Assembly: GCA_040222235.1 (NCBI GenBank)
Contig: JAVKDO010000114.1
Coordinates: forward strand, 62,001 to 126,000
Length of the DNA stretch: 64,000 nucleotides
Origin: UBA6059 sp040222235
GTDB taxonomy: Bacteria; Bacteroidota; Bacteroidia; Cytophagales; Cyclobacteriaceae
Direction: 5' to 3'
Shown piece by piece: positions 42,294 through 50,092 of this stretch. Within the stretch, counting starts at the first letter, position 1; every line of letters begins with the position of its first letter. The translations under genes were made by a program, and so were the position numbers. The notes below the pieces were generated by a model, which saw nothing but the letters and a program-made list of their open reading frames with translations, was not told the DNA's origin and searched no databases.

Positions 42294-43292
42294 TTATTTC
42301 GGATCGTAAGCCCATTTGAGATATACCGCACCCCATGTAAACCCACCTCCAAAGGCTGCTAGTATAAGGTTGTCCCCCTTTTTGAGCTTTGATTCATAAT
42401 CCCAAAGGCACAAAGGTATGGTTCCCGAGGTAGTATTACCATAGCGCTCGATGTTGAGCATTACCTTGTCATCACCAATGCCCATGCGTTTTGCGGTAGC
42501 ATCAATAATACGCTTGTTGGCTTGATGGGGTACTAGGTAGGATACATCGTCTGCGGTCAGGTTATTCCTAGCCATAACATCTGCGGCTACCTCCGCCATA
42601 TTGGTCACGGCAAATTTGAATACCTGCGAGCCCTCCTGATAGACATAATGCTCACCGTTTGCTACCGTTTCAGCAGAAGCAGGATGGCGACTACCTCCTG
42701 CTTTCATATGCAGGTGTTGCTCACCAGAGCCATCAGAGTGAAGAATAGCATCCTGAATTCCCAGGCCATCTTTGGTAGGCTCTAGCAGGACGGCACCACC
42801 ACCATCACCAAAGATGATGCATGTAGTGCGGTCATTATAATCGATGATAGAGGACATCTTGTCCGCACCGACTACTATAATTTTTTTGTATTTACCGGTC
42901 TCGATGAATTGTGACGCAGTGGTTAGGGCGAATAAAAAACCTGAACAAGCAGCATTCAAGTCAAAGCCAAATGAATTAGTGGCTCCTACGGCGTTGGCAA
43001 TGATATTTGCGGTAGCAGGGAAGGCTAAGTCAGGCGTGGTAGTGGCACAGATGATGAGCTCTATGTCTTCTGCCTTATTGTTTGTTTTTTCAAGTAGGCC
43101 CTTAATCGCATTGATGCCGATTACGCTAGTACCTTGCTTGTCACCCTTGAGGATGTGCCGCTGTTTGATGCCGGTGCGACTGGTGATCCACTCATCGGTG
43201 GTATCTACTATCTTTTCTAATTCTTTGTTAGTGAGGATGTATTCAGGAAGGTAACCCTGGATTCCTGTAATGGCTGCTTTTGTTGTACTCAT
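42294..43292 (-). CDS. fabH: 3-oxoacyl-ACP synthase III FabH
   Basis: FabH condenses acetyl-CoA (or branched acyl-CoA) with malonyl-ACP to start fatty-acid synthesis. The 332-residue product has the catalytic triad Cys116 (NAACSGFLFAL), His256 (VPHQANKRIID) and Asn286 (ERYGNTTSGTIPL). It is cytosolic and the usual size. A perfect 10-bp inverted repeat lies 15-48 bases upstream of its start, a possible operator. In Bacteroidota the enzyme often uses iso- and anteiso-acyl primers; the E1 gene later in this window would supply branched-chain precursors (inference). Confidence 0.96.
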   Translation of the reverse strand: MSTTKAAITGIQGYLPEYILTNKELEKIVDTTDEWITSRTGIKQRHILKGDKQGTSVIGINAIKGLLEKTNNKAEDIELIICATTTPDLAFPATANIIANAVGATNSFGFDLNAACSGFLFALTTASQFIETGKYKKIIVVGADKMSSIIDYNDRTTCIIFGDGGGAVLLEPTKDGLGIQDAILHSDGSGEQHLHMKAGGSRHPASAETVANGEHYVYQEGSQVFKFAVTNMAEVAADVMARNNLTADDVSYLVPHQANKRIIDATAKRMGIGDDKVMLNIERYGNTTSGTIPLCLWDYESKLKKGDNLILAAFGGGFTWGAVYLKWAYDPK

Positions 43293-43307
43293 TTATTAAT
43301 AGTTCTG

Positions 43308-43340
43308 ATGATTAAGTGCTATCCAAAGGGACTTAATCAT
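43308..43340. promoter_or_regulatory. Inverted repeat just upstream of fabH, possible operator
   Basis: ATGATTAAGT (43308-43317) and ACTTAATCAT (43331-43340) are perfect reverse complements with a 13-base spacer, ending 15 bases before the fabH start. It could bind a regulator or act as an RNA hairpin in the leader. No T-tract follows on the minus strand. Confidence 0.5.
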
Positions 43341-43413
43341 TTCTGGGTCGTCACTTTCGCTGTTATACAAAAGCAGCTTCAAAGAAGCTAATTAATACTC
43401 ACTAAAACAACAA

Positions 43414-43433
43414 AGTCTGCCCTTTGGCAGACT
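43414..43433 (-). terminator. Terminator-like hairpin after rpmF
   Basis: AGTCTGCC (43414-43421) pairs with GGCAGACT (43426-43433). On the minus strand the stem is followed by TTTGTTGTTTTAG, a T-rich tail. It lies 26 bases past the rpmF stop, so rpmF-DUF177 transcripts may stop here and fabH onward may have its own promoter. Confidence 0.5.
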
Positions 43434-43458
43434 AGTGAAATATTATGTATTCGAAGGA

Positions 43459-43650
43459 TTAAGCAAGAACCTCTTGCTCCATCACTACCTGACCTTTGTA
43501 GTAGAGCTTACCCTCAAACCAAAATGCCCTGTGAGGAAGATGTGCTTCTCCTGTAGTAGGACAAATCACAAAGTTCTTAGGCGTGGCTTTGTAGTGGGTT
43601 CTTCTTTTGTCCCTTCTGGTTTTCGATATTTTTCGTTTAGGATGCGCCAT
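43459..43650 (-). CDS. rpmF: 50S ribosomal protein L32
   Basis: The 63-residue product starts MAHPKRKISKTRRDKRRTHY, the invariant L32 N-terminus, and ends EQEVLA. The zinc-knuckle part reads VICPTTGEAHLPHRAF. Only one cysteine remains of the four in zinc-binding L32, so this is a C-minus form that does not need zinc by this motif. It follows the DUF177 gene by 21 bases. Confidence 0.97.
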   Translation of the reverse strand: MAHPKRKISKTRRDKRRTHYKATPKNFVICPTTGEAHLPHRAFWFEGKLYYKGQVVMEQEVLA

Positions 43651-43671
43651 TTGTATATACTGTTTATGCTA

Positions 43672-44190
43672 TTACTTAAGTTTTTTTAAAGCTGCCCAAC
43701 GCGGGTCATCTTCGTTATTGTTTTTTTCTTCAGATGCAGTCTCCGTCACGAACACTATACCCTCATCATCTTCATCAATCAAATTAGGGTGCACTCGCTT
43801 CATAGGAATCGATAGATTAATGTATTGATAGAGATACTCAGCTATGTTAATCTGCTGCGCATCCCGATGAATCATTTCAATCTCATCGCCAAGTTCTACA
43901 TTCCCGTCACCCATTTTTAGTATCAGATGCTCGTCAAGTTCGATCTCATGATCGAAGAGTTCGAGACTTCTGTCACAGGTCAACTCTACCGTACCCGAAA
44001 TTTTAAAATCGAGCGTGATCATCGTCTCTGACTTGTCCAACACTACATGACACTCACCTTGTCCCTTCTGGACAATGCTGCTCTCTTCTATTGTAAAAAG
44101 GCTGTCATTCCACTCAAACTGATATTCATGCTTCTTAAAAGACAGCTTGTAGATATCAATATTGAACGTTTTGTATACACTTGAAGACAT
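43672..44190 (-). CDS. DUF177 (YceD) family protein, 23S rRNA accumulation factor
   Basis: The 172-residue protein has the DUF177 layout: an N-terminal beta-strand region, VELTCDRSLELFDHEIELDE in the middle (one cysteine of the classical pair), and the typical ending NNEDDPRWAALKKLK. In bacteria and plants this family is linked to 23S rRNA accumulation and is nearly always upstream of rpmF, as here. Other members have two CxxC pairs, but here only one cysteine remains, so zinc binding is doubtful. It has a promoter-like -7 element upstream. Confidence 0.88.
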   Translation of the reverse strand: MSSSVYKTFNIDIYKLSFKKHEYQFEWNDSLFTIEESSIVQKGQGECHVVLDKSETMITLDFKISGTVELTCDRSLELFDHEIELDEHLILKMGDGNVELGDEIEMIHRDAQQINIAEYLYQYINLSIPMKRVHPNLIDEDDEGIVFVTETASEEKNNNEDDPRWAALKKLK

Positions 44191-44209
44191 ACCTCTCCCA
44201 ATAGGAGCG

Positions 44210-44217
44210 CAAATTTA
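44210..44217 (-). promoter_or_regulatory. -7 element upstream of DUF177-rpmF
   Basis: Read on the minus strand this is TAAATTTG, a perfect -7 match, 20 bases before the DUF177 start. No TTG is at the right distance, so a -33 element is not seen. Confidence 0.4.
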
Positions 44218-44256
44218 ATAATAAATACCAGAAAAAATCTTGGAGCTTTTAAATTA

Positions 44257-45294
44257 TTATGTGGGAACCGGCTCGCTCTCTTTTCGCGTAGCAACCATAT
44301 CGGCAGCAAGATATAATGCAGCACGCATTGAGTTCTCATTGGCAATATTCTTACCAGCAATATTGTAAGCGGTACCGTGATCGGGTGAGGTGCGAATAGC
44401 AGGTAGCCCTGCGGTGAAATTCACACCATCTTCGAATGCCATGTACTTAAATGGTGTCAGCCCTTGATCATGATACATGGCAAGGACGCCATCGAACTTC
44501 TTAAACTCCATAGTCCCAAAGAAACCATCTGCTGGGAACGGCCCAAATACCAATTGGCCACTATTCTTTAGTTCTTCTATGGCTGGCTGAAGTATTTCTT
44601 GCTCCTCACTTCCCAGTAGGCCATTTTCGCCAGCATGCGGGTTGAGACCAAGCACAGCAATTCGAGGTTTACTGATACCAAACTCACGTTTGAGCGACTT
44701 GATCATCACCTTGACTTTATTTTTAATTTTTTCGGCGGTCAAGCTGGCAGCTACATCTTTTAGCGGAATGTGGCCTGTGGCTACCCCGATTCGGATATTG
44801 TTGGCGACCATCAGCATCAGATGTTCCTCAACCTCGAAAGTGGAAGCGAGAAACTCTGTATGTCCAGGAAACTGAAATTCATCCGACTGAATATTGTCCT
44901 TATTAATTGGTGCGGTGACCAGCGCGTCAAGCTTTCCGTTTTTAAGGTCTTCGGTCGCTCTGGTCAGGCTGAGGAGGGCGTACTTCCCGCCTATTTCATT
45001 CACTTCACCCGGAGTAATCTCAAAGCTTTCATTCCAGATATTATATACGTTGACCTTTTTAGGGTTGATACCCCCAAGGTCATTAATCTGGTTGTACACA
45101 AAATCTTCGTTGACGATTTTACGATAGAACCCAATCACTTTAGCTGAGCAATAGACAATAGGGGTGAAGTATCGCAGGATGCGTGGATCGGACAGGGCTT
45201 TGATGATGATTTCTGGTCCTATGCCATTGATATCTCCTATCGAAATACCAATGAGCGGCTTATCTTGAATAGGGTTTTTATTTGGTTGACTCAT
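44257..45294 (-). CDS. pdxA: 4-hydroxythreonine-4-phosphate dehydrogenase PdxA
   Basis: PdxA oxidises 4-phosphohydroxy-L-threonine in DXP-dependent vitamin B6 synthesis. I use the ATG read from 45294 (MSQPNKNPIQDKPLIGISIG), which places the conserved SIGDINGIGPEIII at the right distance; an upstream in-frame ATG would add 16 unconserved residues. The zinc-binding histidines are found in FPGHTEFLA and in AGENGLLG-adjacent GLNPHAGENG, with MYHDQGLTPFK later. The 345-residue length is normal. It is divergent from rsmA. Confidence 0.95.
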   Translation of the reverse strand: MSQPNKNPIQDKPLIGISIGDINGIGPEIIIKALSDPRILRYFTPIVYCSAKVIGFYRKIVNEDFVYNQINDLGGINPKKVNVYNIWNESFEITPGEVNEIGGKYALLSLTRATEDLKNGKLDALVTAPINKDNIQSDEFQFPGHTEFLASTFEVEEHLMLMVANNIRIGVATGHIPLKDVAASLTAEKIKNKVKVMIKSLKREFGISKPRIAVLGLNPHAGENGLLGSEEQEILQPAIEELKNSGQLVFGPFPADGFFGTMEFKKFDGVLAMYHDQGLTPFKYMAFEDGVNFTAGLPAIRTSPDHGTAYNIAGKNIANENSMRAALYLAADMVATRKESEPVPT

Positions 45295-45437
45295 TCGTGC
45301 TTCACTTATCTTCGTGCAAATTACATGGAGTCCATGAGACAATTAGGCAAAATAGTGGTTTTAGTGTCTATTGTGCTCGATAAGAGACCCATTTACAGAT
45401 TGGGTTGTATAGCATTGAATTTCCAACAAGACAACTA

Positions 45438-46211
45438 ATGGCACGAGTAGTACCAAAAAAGCATCTTGGGCAGCATTTTTTGAAGGATTTGAATATCTCG
45501 GAGAGGATTGCTGAAAGCCTGTCTCCCGATCATCGCAGCTCTGTATTGGAGATTGGGCCAGGGACGGGCGTGTTGACGGATTTTTTATTAAAGAATACAG
45601 AACAACTGCTTGCGATAGACCTTGACGCACGGTCGGTAGCCTTTTTGAAGGAAAAGTATCCGGAGCACAGTGATAAGTTTGTCTTCGGCGACTTTTTACA
45701 AGAGGATTTCTCTGAAAGGCTAGGTGATGAATATTCGATCATCGGCAATTTTCCTTACAATATTTCCTCTCAAATCTTTTTCAGAGTGCTTGAAAAACCA
45801 ACTACCGTCTCAGAGATTGTATGTATGCTGCAAAAAGAGGTAGCCCAACGAATAGCTGCTAAACACGGCAATAAGACCTACGGGATTTTGAGCGTGTTGC
45901 TTCAAGCATTCTATCGTATTGAATACCTATTCACGGTAGGGCCCGAGGTATTCGACCCACCGCCGAAGGTACAGTCTGGAGTGATCAGGTTGATCAGATA
46001 TCGTGACACTTTGGAGGTGGATAAGAAGCTCTTTTTTAGAGTGGTGAAAGCTGCTTTTCAAATGCGACGTAAAACCTTGCGCAACGCATTAAAAACTCTA
46101 AATTTGCCCTTAAGCGTCACGTCAGATGCGCTTTTCGATAAGCGAGCAGAACAGCTCAGCGTAGAACAATTCATCAATCTCACCAAGGAGGTATCCCAAT
46201 GGAGCACATAG
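45438..46211 (+). CDS. rsmA: 16S rRNA (adenine1518/1519-N6)-dimethyltransferase RsmA/KsgA
   Basis: RsmA dimethylates two adjacent adenines near the 3' end of 16S rRNA. I start at ATG 45438 (MARVVPKKHLGQHFLKDLNI); an upstream in-frame ATG at 45405 would add eleven unconserved residues. SAM motif I is EIGPGTGVLTDFL, and the catalytic motif is NFPYNISSQ. The C-terminal helical domain ends KRAEQLSVEQFINLTKEV. The 257-residue product overlaps mgtE by 13 bases, so the two are translated together. Confidence 0.96.
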   Translation: MARVVPKKHLGQHFLKDLNISERIAESLSPDHRSSVLEIGPGTGVLTDFLLKNTEQLLAIDLDARSVAFLKEKYPEHSDKFVFGDFLQEDFSERLGDEYSIIGNFPYNISSQIFFRVLEKPTTVSEIVCMLQKEVAQRIAAKHGNKTYGILSVLLQAFYRIEYLFTVGPEVFDPPPKVQSGVIRLIRYRDTLEVDKKLFFRVVKAAFQMRRKTLRNALKTLNLPLSVTSDALFDKRAEQLSVEQFINLTKEVSQWST

Positions 46212-47563
46212 TCCAGTTTGAGCTATCCAACGAATACCTCGAGCGCTTTCAGCAAGCACTCGACAATAAGGAAGACGCGTTTATCATCTCCTCACTTGAG
46301 GGCATCAGCCACGCGGACATCACAGAGCTACTCTATGAGTTTGATGCTGAGGAGTCGCGCTATGTGATCGAACTGCTCGACCCCTCGGTGGGTGCCGATA
46401 TCCTATCGGAATTGGATGAGGATACGAGAAAGGAATTCCTCAAAGTATTCACCCCGCGTGAGATTGCCCGGCATATAGAGTTGATGGATTCTGATGATGG
46501 TGCAGATATCCTATCGGAATTGAAGTTGAAAGATCGTGAGCAGGTCATCGGCGCGATCAGCAATGAAGAGAAGGCCAACAACCTGCTTGATCTCCTTCGA
46601 TACGATGATGATGTGGCAGGTGGTCTGATGGCCAAAGAGCTGATCAAGTGTAACCTCAACTGGACTGTGCTGCAATGTATTGAGGAGATCAGAAAGCAAG
46701 CGGAGCGTGTTCAGAAACTCTTTTCTGTCTATGTGATTGATGACTTTGGCAAGCTACTTGGCAAGGTCTCGCTCAAGAGGATCATTTTGGCTGAGGATCA
46801 TGTCAAAGTGAAAGACATTTACGATAGTGATGTGGTGGCTGTCGAAACCTTCATGGATGAGGAAGATGTAGCACAGGTTATGCGGAAGTATGATTTGGAA
46901 TCTGTACCAGTCATTAATGCCAGAGGCAAACTTGTCGGAAGAATTACCATTGATGATATCGTGGATGTAATCACAGAATTAGCAGAAGAAGAGCGTGCGA
47001 TCATGTCTGGTATCTCTGCCGATGTGGAGGAGGATGATACTGTTTGGAAACTGTCCAAGGCCAGATTGCCATGGCTGACGATCGGAATGGCTGGTGGTCT
47101 ACTAGGTGCTTGGCTGATTGGATTCTTCGAGTCCGATATTGTTTTGATCCCCGCCATGGCATTCTTTATTCCACTGATTACTGCGACAGGTGGTAATGTA
47201 GGCATTCAGAGCTCGTCCATAGTCGTACAAAGCCTAGCCAACCCAAGTGCGTTTGAAGATAAGATGTGGCGCAGGTTAATGAAAGTGCTGTTTGTGGCAG
47301 TTGTCAATGGTGTAATACTGGCCTTGATGGTTTTTGGAGTGATAATTCTATTCACCAAGGATCAGCAAATGGCGTTTACTGTCTCTTTTGCCCTTTTCAG
47401 CGTGGTGCTATTGGCTTCCTTGATGGGTACCATCACCCCATTGATCTTGGACAAGTTTGGTATCAATCCGGCGCTAGCTTCTGGGCCGTTTATCACGACC
47501 ACAAATGATATCCTTGGCCTTGCTGTTTATTTTAGTATGGCACAGCTTATTCACGGTTTATAG
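46199..47563 (+). CDS. mgtE: Magnesium transporter MgtE
   Basis: MgtE is a Mg2+-gated Mg2+ channel. The 454-residue protein has the N-terminal superhelical domain (IELMDSDDGADILSELKLKD), two CBS domains (about residues 135-255), and five membrane segments after residue 285 with the pore motif PLITATGGNVGIQSSSI. All parts are present. It is coupled to rsmA by an overlap and the 2-hydroxyacid dehydrogenase gene starts 2 bases after it, giving a three-gene run. Confidence 0.96.
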   Translation: MEHIVQFELSNEYLERFQQALDNKEDAFIISSLEGISHADITELLYEFDAEESRYVIELLDPSVGADILSELDEDTRKEFLKVFTPREIARHIELMDSDDGADILSELKLKDREQVIGAISNEEKANNLLDLLRYDDDVAGGLMAKELIKCNLNWTVLQCIEEIRKQAERVQKLFSVYVIDDFGKLLGKVSLKRIILAEDHVKVKDIYDSDVVAVETFMDEEDVAQVMRKYDLESVPVINARGKLVGRITIDDIVDVITELAEEERAIMSGISADVEEDDTVWKLSKARLPWLTIGMAGGLLGAWLIGFFESDIVLIPAMAFFIPLITATGGNVGIQSSSIVVQSLANPSAFEDKMWRRLMKVLFVAVVNGVILALMVFGVIILFTKDQQMAFTVSFALFSVVLLASLMGTITPLILDKFGINPALASGPFITTTNDILGLAVYFSMAQLIHGL

Positions 47564-47565
47564 GA

Positions 47566-48495
47566 ATGAAGGGCAAAGTTCTCATAATTGATGATGTGCA
47601 CACATCACTTTGCGATGGTTTGGTCGACCTGGGCTATCAGGTGGACTATCTACCTACCATCAAGGCCACCGAGGTTCTGGATATTATCTCTGGATACAAG
47701 GGCCTGATACTGAGAAGTAAGCTGGCTGTTGATGAAAAATTTCTATTACGTGCCGATAGCTTAGCGTTCATTGGCCGTGGTGGAGCTGGGCTAGACCAGC
47801 TAGATATGGAGGCCATTTCCGGTAGGAATATAACAGTGGTCAATGCCCCTGAGGGCAATCGAGACGCACTAGGAGAGCACATGACAGGAATGCTCTTGTC
47901 GCTGCTTCACAATATACCAAAGGCCAATAATGAGATAAGGGCACAAAAATGGGATCGCGAAGGTAATAGAGGCATAGAGCTTGGAAGCCTTACAGTCGGT
48001 CTAATTGGATACGGCATGATGGGAAGTGCTTTCGCTTCAAAGCTCGCTGGGTTTGGCTGTCAAGTCCTAGCATATGATAAGTATAAGTCGGACTTTGGTA
48101 GTGGCCATGTTCAAGAAGTGGGCCTGGAACATCTTTTTGAGCAAGCTGATGTGCTAAGTCTGCATGTACCTTTGACCGATGAGACGAATGGTTGGATTGA
48201 TGGTGCTTTCATTGACAAGTTCCGAAAGCCGATCTACCTACTCAACAGCGCTCGAGGGAAGGTTGCAGTGCTCTCTGATTTGGCCGATAGGCTAGAAAAA
48301 GGAAAGGTGATAGGGGCCTGTCTGGATGTACTGGAGAATGAAAAATTCGCAAAATTCACTGCTGAAGAGCGGCATACCTTTGAAAGACTGAGCCAATTGG
48401 ATAATGTGATTTTCACGCCCCATGTGGCTGGTTGGACAGTAGAATCCTACAAAAGAATAAGCACGGTCTTGTTAGACAAAATCAGACAAATGTGA
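47566..48495 (+). CDS. D-isomer 2-hydroxyacid dehydrogenase (phosphoglycerate-dehydrogenase-like)
   Basis: The 309-residue NAD-dependent dehydrogenase has the Rossmann loop LIGYGMMGSAFASKL, the NSARG arginine, the DVLENE glutamate and the TPHVAGWT histidine of the catalytic triad. The N-terminal domain starts MKGKVLIIDDVHTSLCDGLV. It is shorter than SerA because the regulatory ACT domain is absent, so it may be a SerA-type enzyme without feedback control or a related glyoxylate or hydroxypyruvate reductase. Substrate cannot be set from sequence. Confidence 0.88.
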   Translation: MKGKVLIIDDVHTSLCDGLVDLGYQVDYLPTIKATEVLDIISGYKGLILRSKLAVDEKFLLRADSLAFIGRGGAGLDQLDMEAISGRNITVVNAPEGNRDALGEHMTGMLLSLLHNIPKANNEIRAQKWDREGNRGIELGSLTVGLIGYGMMGSAFASKLAGFGCQVLAYDKYKSDFGSGHVQEVGLEHLFEQADVLSLHVPLTDETNGWIDGAFIDKFRKPIYLLNSARGKVAVLSDLADRLEKGKVIGACLDVLENEKFAKFTAEERHTFERLSQLDNVIFTPHVAGWTVESYKRISTVLLDKIRQM

Positions 48496-48524
48496 CGTTT
48501 CTGGTAAGTCAATAAAGGTGTCTT

Positions 48525-48555
48525 TTGTGTAAAAAGCTCAGAAACTGTATCTTTG
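48525..48555 (+). promoter_or_regulatory. Bacteroidota promoter for greA
   Basis: TTG (48525-48527, within TTTTG), a 20-base spacer, and TATCTTTG (48548-48555) match the -33/-7 consensus very well. The transcript should start about 48561. Confidence 0.7.
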
Positions 48556-48585
48556 GGCAAGAAGAAATAAAAGAACTCTGAGATG

Positions 48586-48616
48586 ACGGTCCCTCACAAA
48601 GGGGCCGTTATTTTTT
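48586..48616 (+). terminator. Terminator-like hairpin in the greA leader
   Basis: ACGGTCCC (48586-48593) pairs with GGGGCCGT (48601-48608, one G-T pair), with a 7-base loop and then TA plus six T residues. It lies between the greA promoter and greA ATG (48638), so transcripts may stop before the gene. Confidence 0.65.
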
Positions 48617-48637
48617 ATTTATAACCATTATACAACT

Positions 48638-49111
48638 ATGTCAAACGTATCATATTACACCGCAGAAGGATTGCAGCGACTGAAAGACGAGTTGCACCAG
48701 CTCAAGACAAAGGAGAGATCAGACATCTCTAATCAGATAGCCGAGGCAAGAGACAAAGGTGACCTCAGTGAGAATGCTGAGTATGATGCGGCCAAGGACG
48801 CCCAAGGACTCCTAGAGTTGAAAATCTCGAAACTAGAGACAGTGGTTGGCAATGCAAGAGTCCTTGACGAAGCTGATGTGGATACTTCAAAAGTATCGGT
48901 GATGTGCAAAGTCAAAATCAAGAATAAGAAGAATGGCATGACTGTGGAATACACTTTGGTCTCAGAGGAGGAAGCCGACCTTAGCGCAAATAAGATTTCT
49001 GTTCAGTCCCCTATCGGAAAAGGTCTGCTGGGTAAGAAAGCTGGTGAGACGGCTATCGTCAAAGCTCCCGCAGGGGAGATTGAGTTTGAAGTGCTGGCCA
49101 TAGGTATCTAA
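48638..49111 (+). CDS. greA: Transcription elongation factor GreA
   Basis: GreA stimulates cleavage of backtracked RNA in RNA polymerase. The 157-residue product has the N-terminal coiled coil with DLSENAEYDAAKDAQGLLEL, whose acidic tip (DLSENAEYD) enters the secondary channel. The C-terminal FKBP-like domain carries SPIGKGLLGKKAGET. The DxxxxxE acidic residues are conserved. A promoter and terminator-like leader precede it; a HIT-family gene follows by 4 bases. Confidence 0.97.
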   Translation: MSNVSYYTAEGLQRLKDELHQLKTKERSDISNQIAEARDKGDLSENAEYDAAKDAQGLLELKISKLETVVGNARVLDEADVDTSKVSVMCKVKIKNKKNGMTVEYTLVSEEEADLSANKISVQSPIGKGLLGKKAGETAIVKAPAGEIEFEVLAIGI

Positions 49112-49115
49112 GTCC

Positions 49116-49508
49116 ATGGCGAGCATCTTTTCAAAAATTATAGCCAGAGAAATTCCAGCGCACATTGTGGCCGAGGATGATAATCATCTTGCATTTCTAG
49201 ATATCAACCCACTGGTCATGGGGCATACGCTCGTCATCCCAAAGAAGGAGGTGGATTATATCTATGATCTCGAAGATGATGACTTAACAGCACTGCATCT
49301 TTTTGCCAAGAAAGTGGCAGACGGAATCAAGCAGTCGATTGATTGTAAGCGGGTAGGAGTGACGGTCATCGGCTTGGAGGTGCCTCATGCTCACATTCAC
49401 CTGATCCCCATATCATCTATGGATGATATGAACTTTAGCCGAGCTAAGCTGCACCCAACTCAGGAGGAACTAGCTAATACTGCTCAGATGATCAATGGTA
49501 AGGTGTAA
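49116..49508 (+). CDS. HIT family protein
   Basis: The 130-residue protein starts MASIFSKIIAREIPAHIVAE and carries the histidine triad VPHAHIHLIPI (HxHxH). The catalytic middle histidine is intact. HIT proteins are nucleotide hydrolases or transferases acting on AMP-N conjugates, such as AMP-lysine. The start follows greA by 4 bases. The convergent ruvC gene lies 2 bases past its stop. Confidence 0.95.
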   Translation: MASIFSKIIAREIPAHIVAEDDNHLAFLDINPLVMGHTLVIPKKEVDYIYDLEDDDLTALHLFAKKVADGIKQSIDCKRVGVTVIGLEVPHAHIHLIPISSMDDMNFSRAKLHPTQEELANTAQMINGKV

Positions 49509-49510
49509 TT

Positions 49511-50068
49511 TTAGCCTTTAAGTCTGTTTGGGTTTTCTGTCAGGAATGACTTCCAACTCTTAGCGCTACTGATCGATTTGCCACCCTGATAGTGGTGACA
49601 TAGCGCGACGGCCAATGCATCTGTCGCATCCAGCAGCTTTGAGTCATGCTCAAACTTCAACAAGGACATCAACATCTGTGCTACCTGCTCTTTAGAGGCG
49701 TTTCCATTTCCCGTCACGGATTGCTTCACTTTCTTTGGAGCATACTCGGTGATGGGGATTTCTCTAGATAGCGCAGCGGCCATCGCCACACCCTGGGCGC
49801 GACCAAGCTTAAGCATTGATTGCACATTCTTGCCGTAAAAAGGAGCCTCTAGTGCCACCTCATCCGGCTGATACTCTTGGATGAGGCTCATTACACGCTC
49901 AAATATCTTTTTGAGTTTGAGCTCATGTCCAGAGTACTTGCTCAAGTGAATCACCCCATATTGAAGGATGCTGACCTTACGCAGTTCTATTTTGATGATA
50001 CCGTATCCCATCACGCTTGTGCCTGGGTCTAATCCGAGAATTACTTTTTCTTTGGCTGCTGTGGACAT
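49511..50068 (-). CDS. ruvC: Holliday junction endonuclease RuvC
   Basis: RuvC resolves Holliday junctions during recombinational repair. I start at the ATG read from 50068 (MSTAAKEKVILGLDPGTSVM); an earlier in-frame ATG adds six residues. Catalytic acids are D in LGLDPGTSVMGYG, E in VALEAPFYGKNVQS, and the DATDALAVALCHH pair near residue 150. The 185-residue length is right. It is convergent with the HIT gene and divergent from the glycosyltransferase gene. Confidence 0.95.
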   Translation of the reverse strand: MSTAAKEKVILGLDPGTSVMGYGIIKIELRKVSILQYGVIHLSKYSGHELKLKKIFERVMSLIQEYQPDEVALEAPFYGKNVQSMLKLGRAQGVAMAAALSREIPITEYAPKKVKQSVTGNGNASKEQVAQMLMSLLKFEHDSKLLDATDALAVALCHHYQGGKSISSAKSWKSFLTENPNRLKG

Positions 50069-50092
50069 TATTGTGCAATATAGCAACGTGAT

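Noticed and set aside
48586..48616. Terminator of the upstream 2-hydroxyacid dehydrogenase gene only
   Set aside because: It lies about 90 bases past that gene's stop, and a near-perfect promoter lies between the stop and the hairpin. A role on the greA leader is more likely, though it could serve both.
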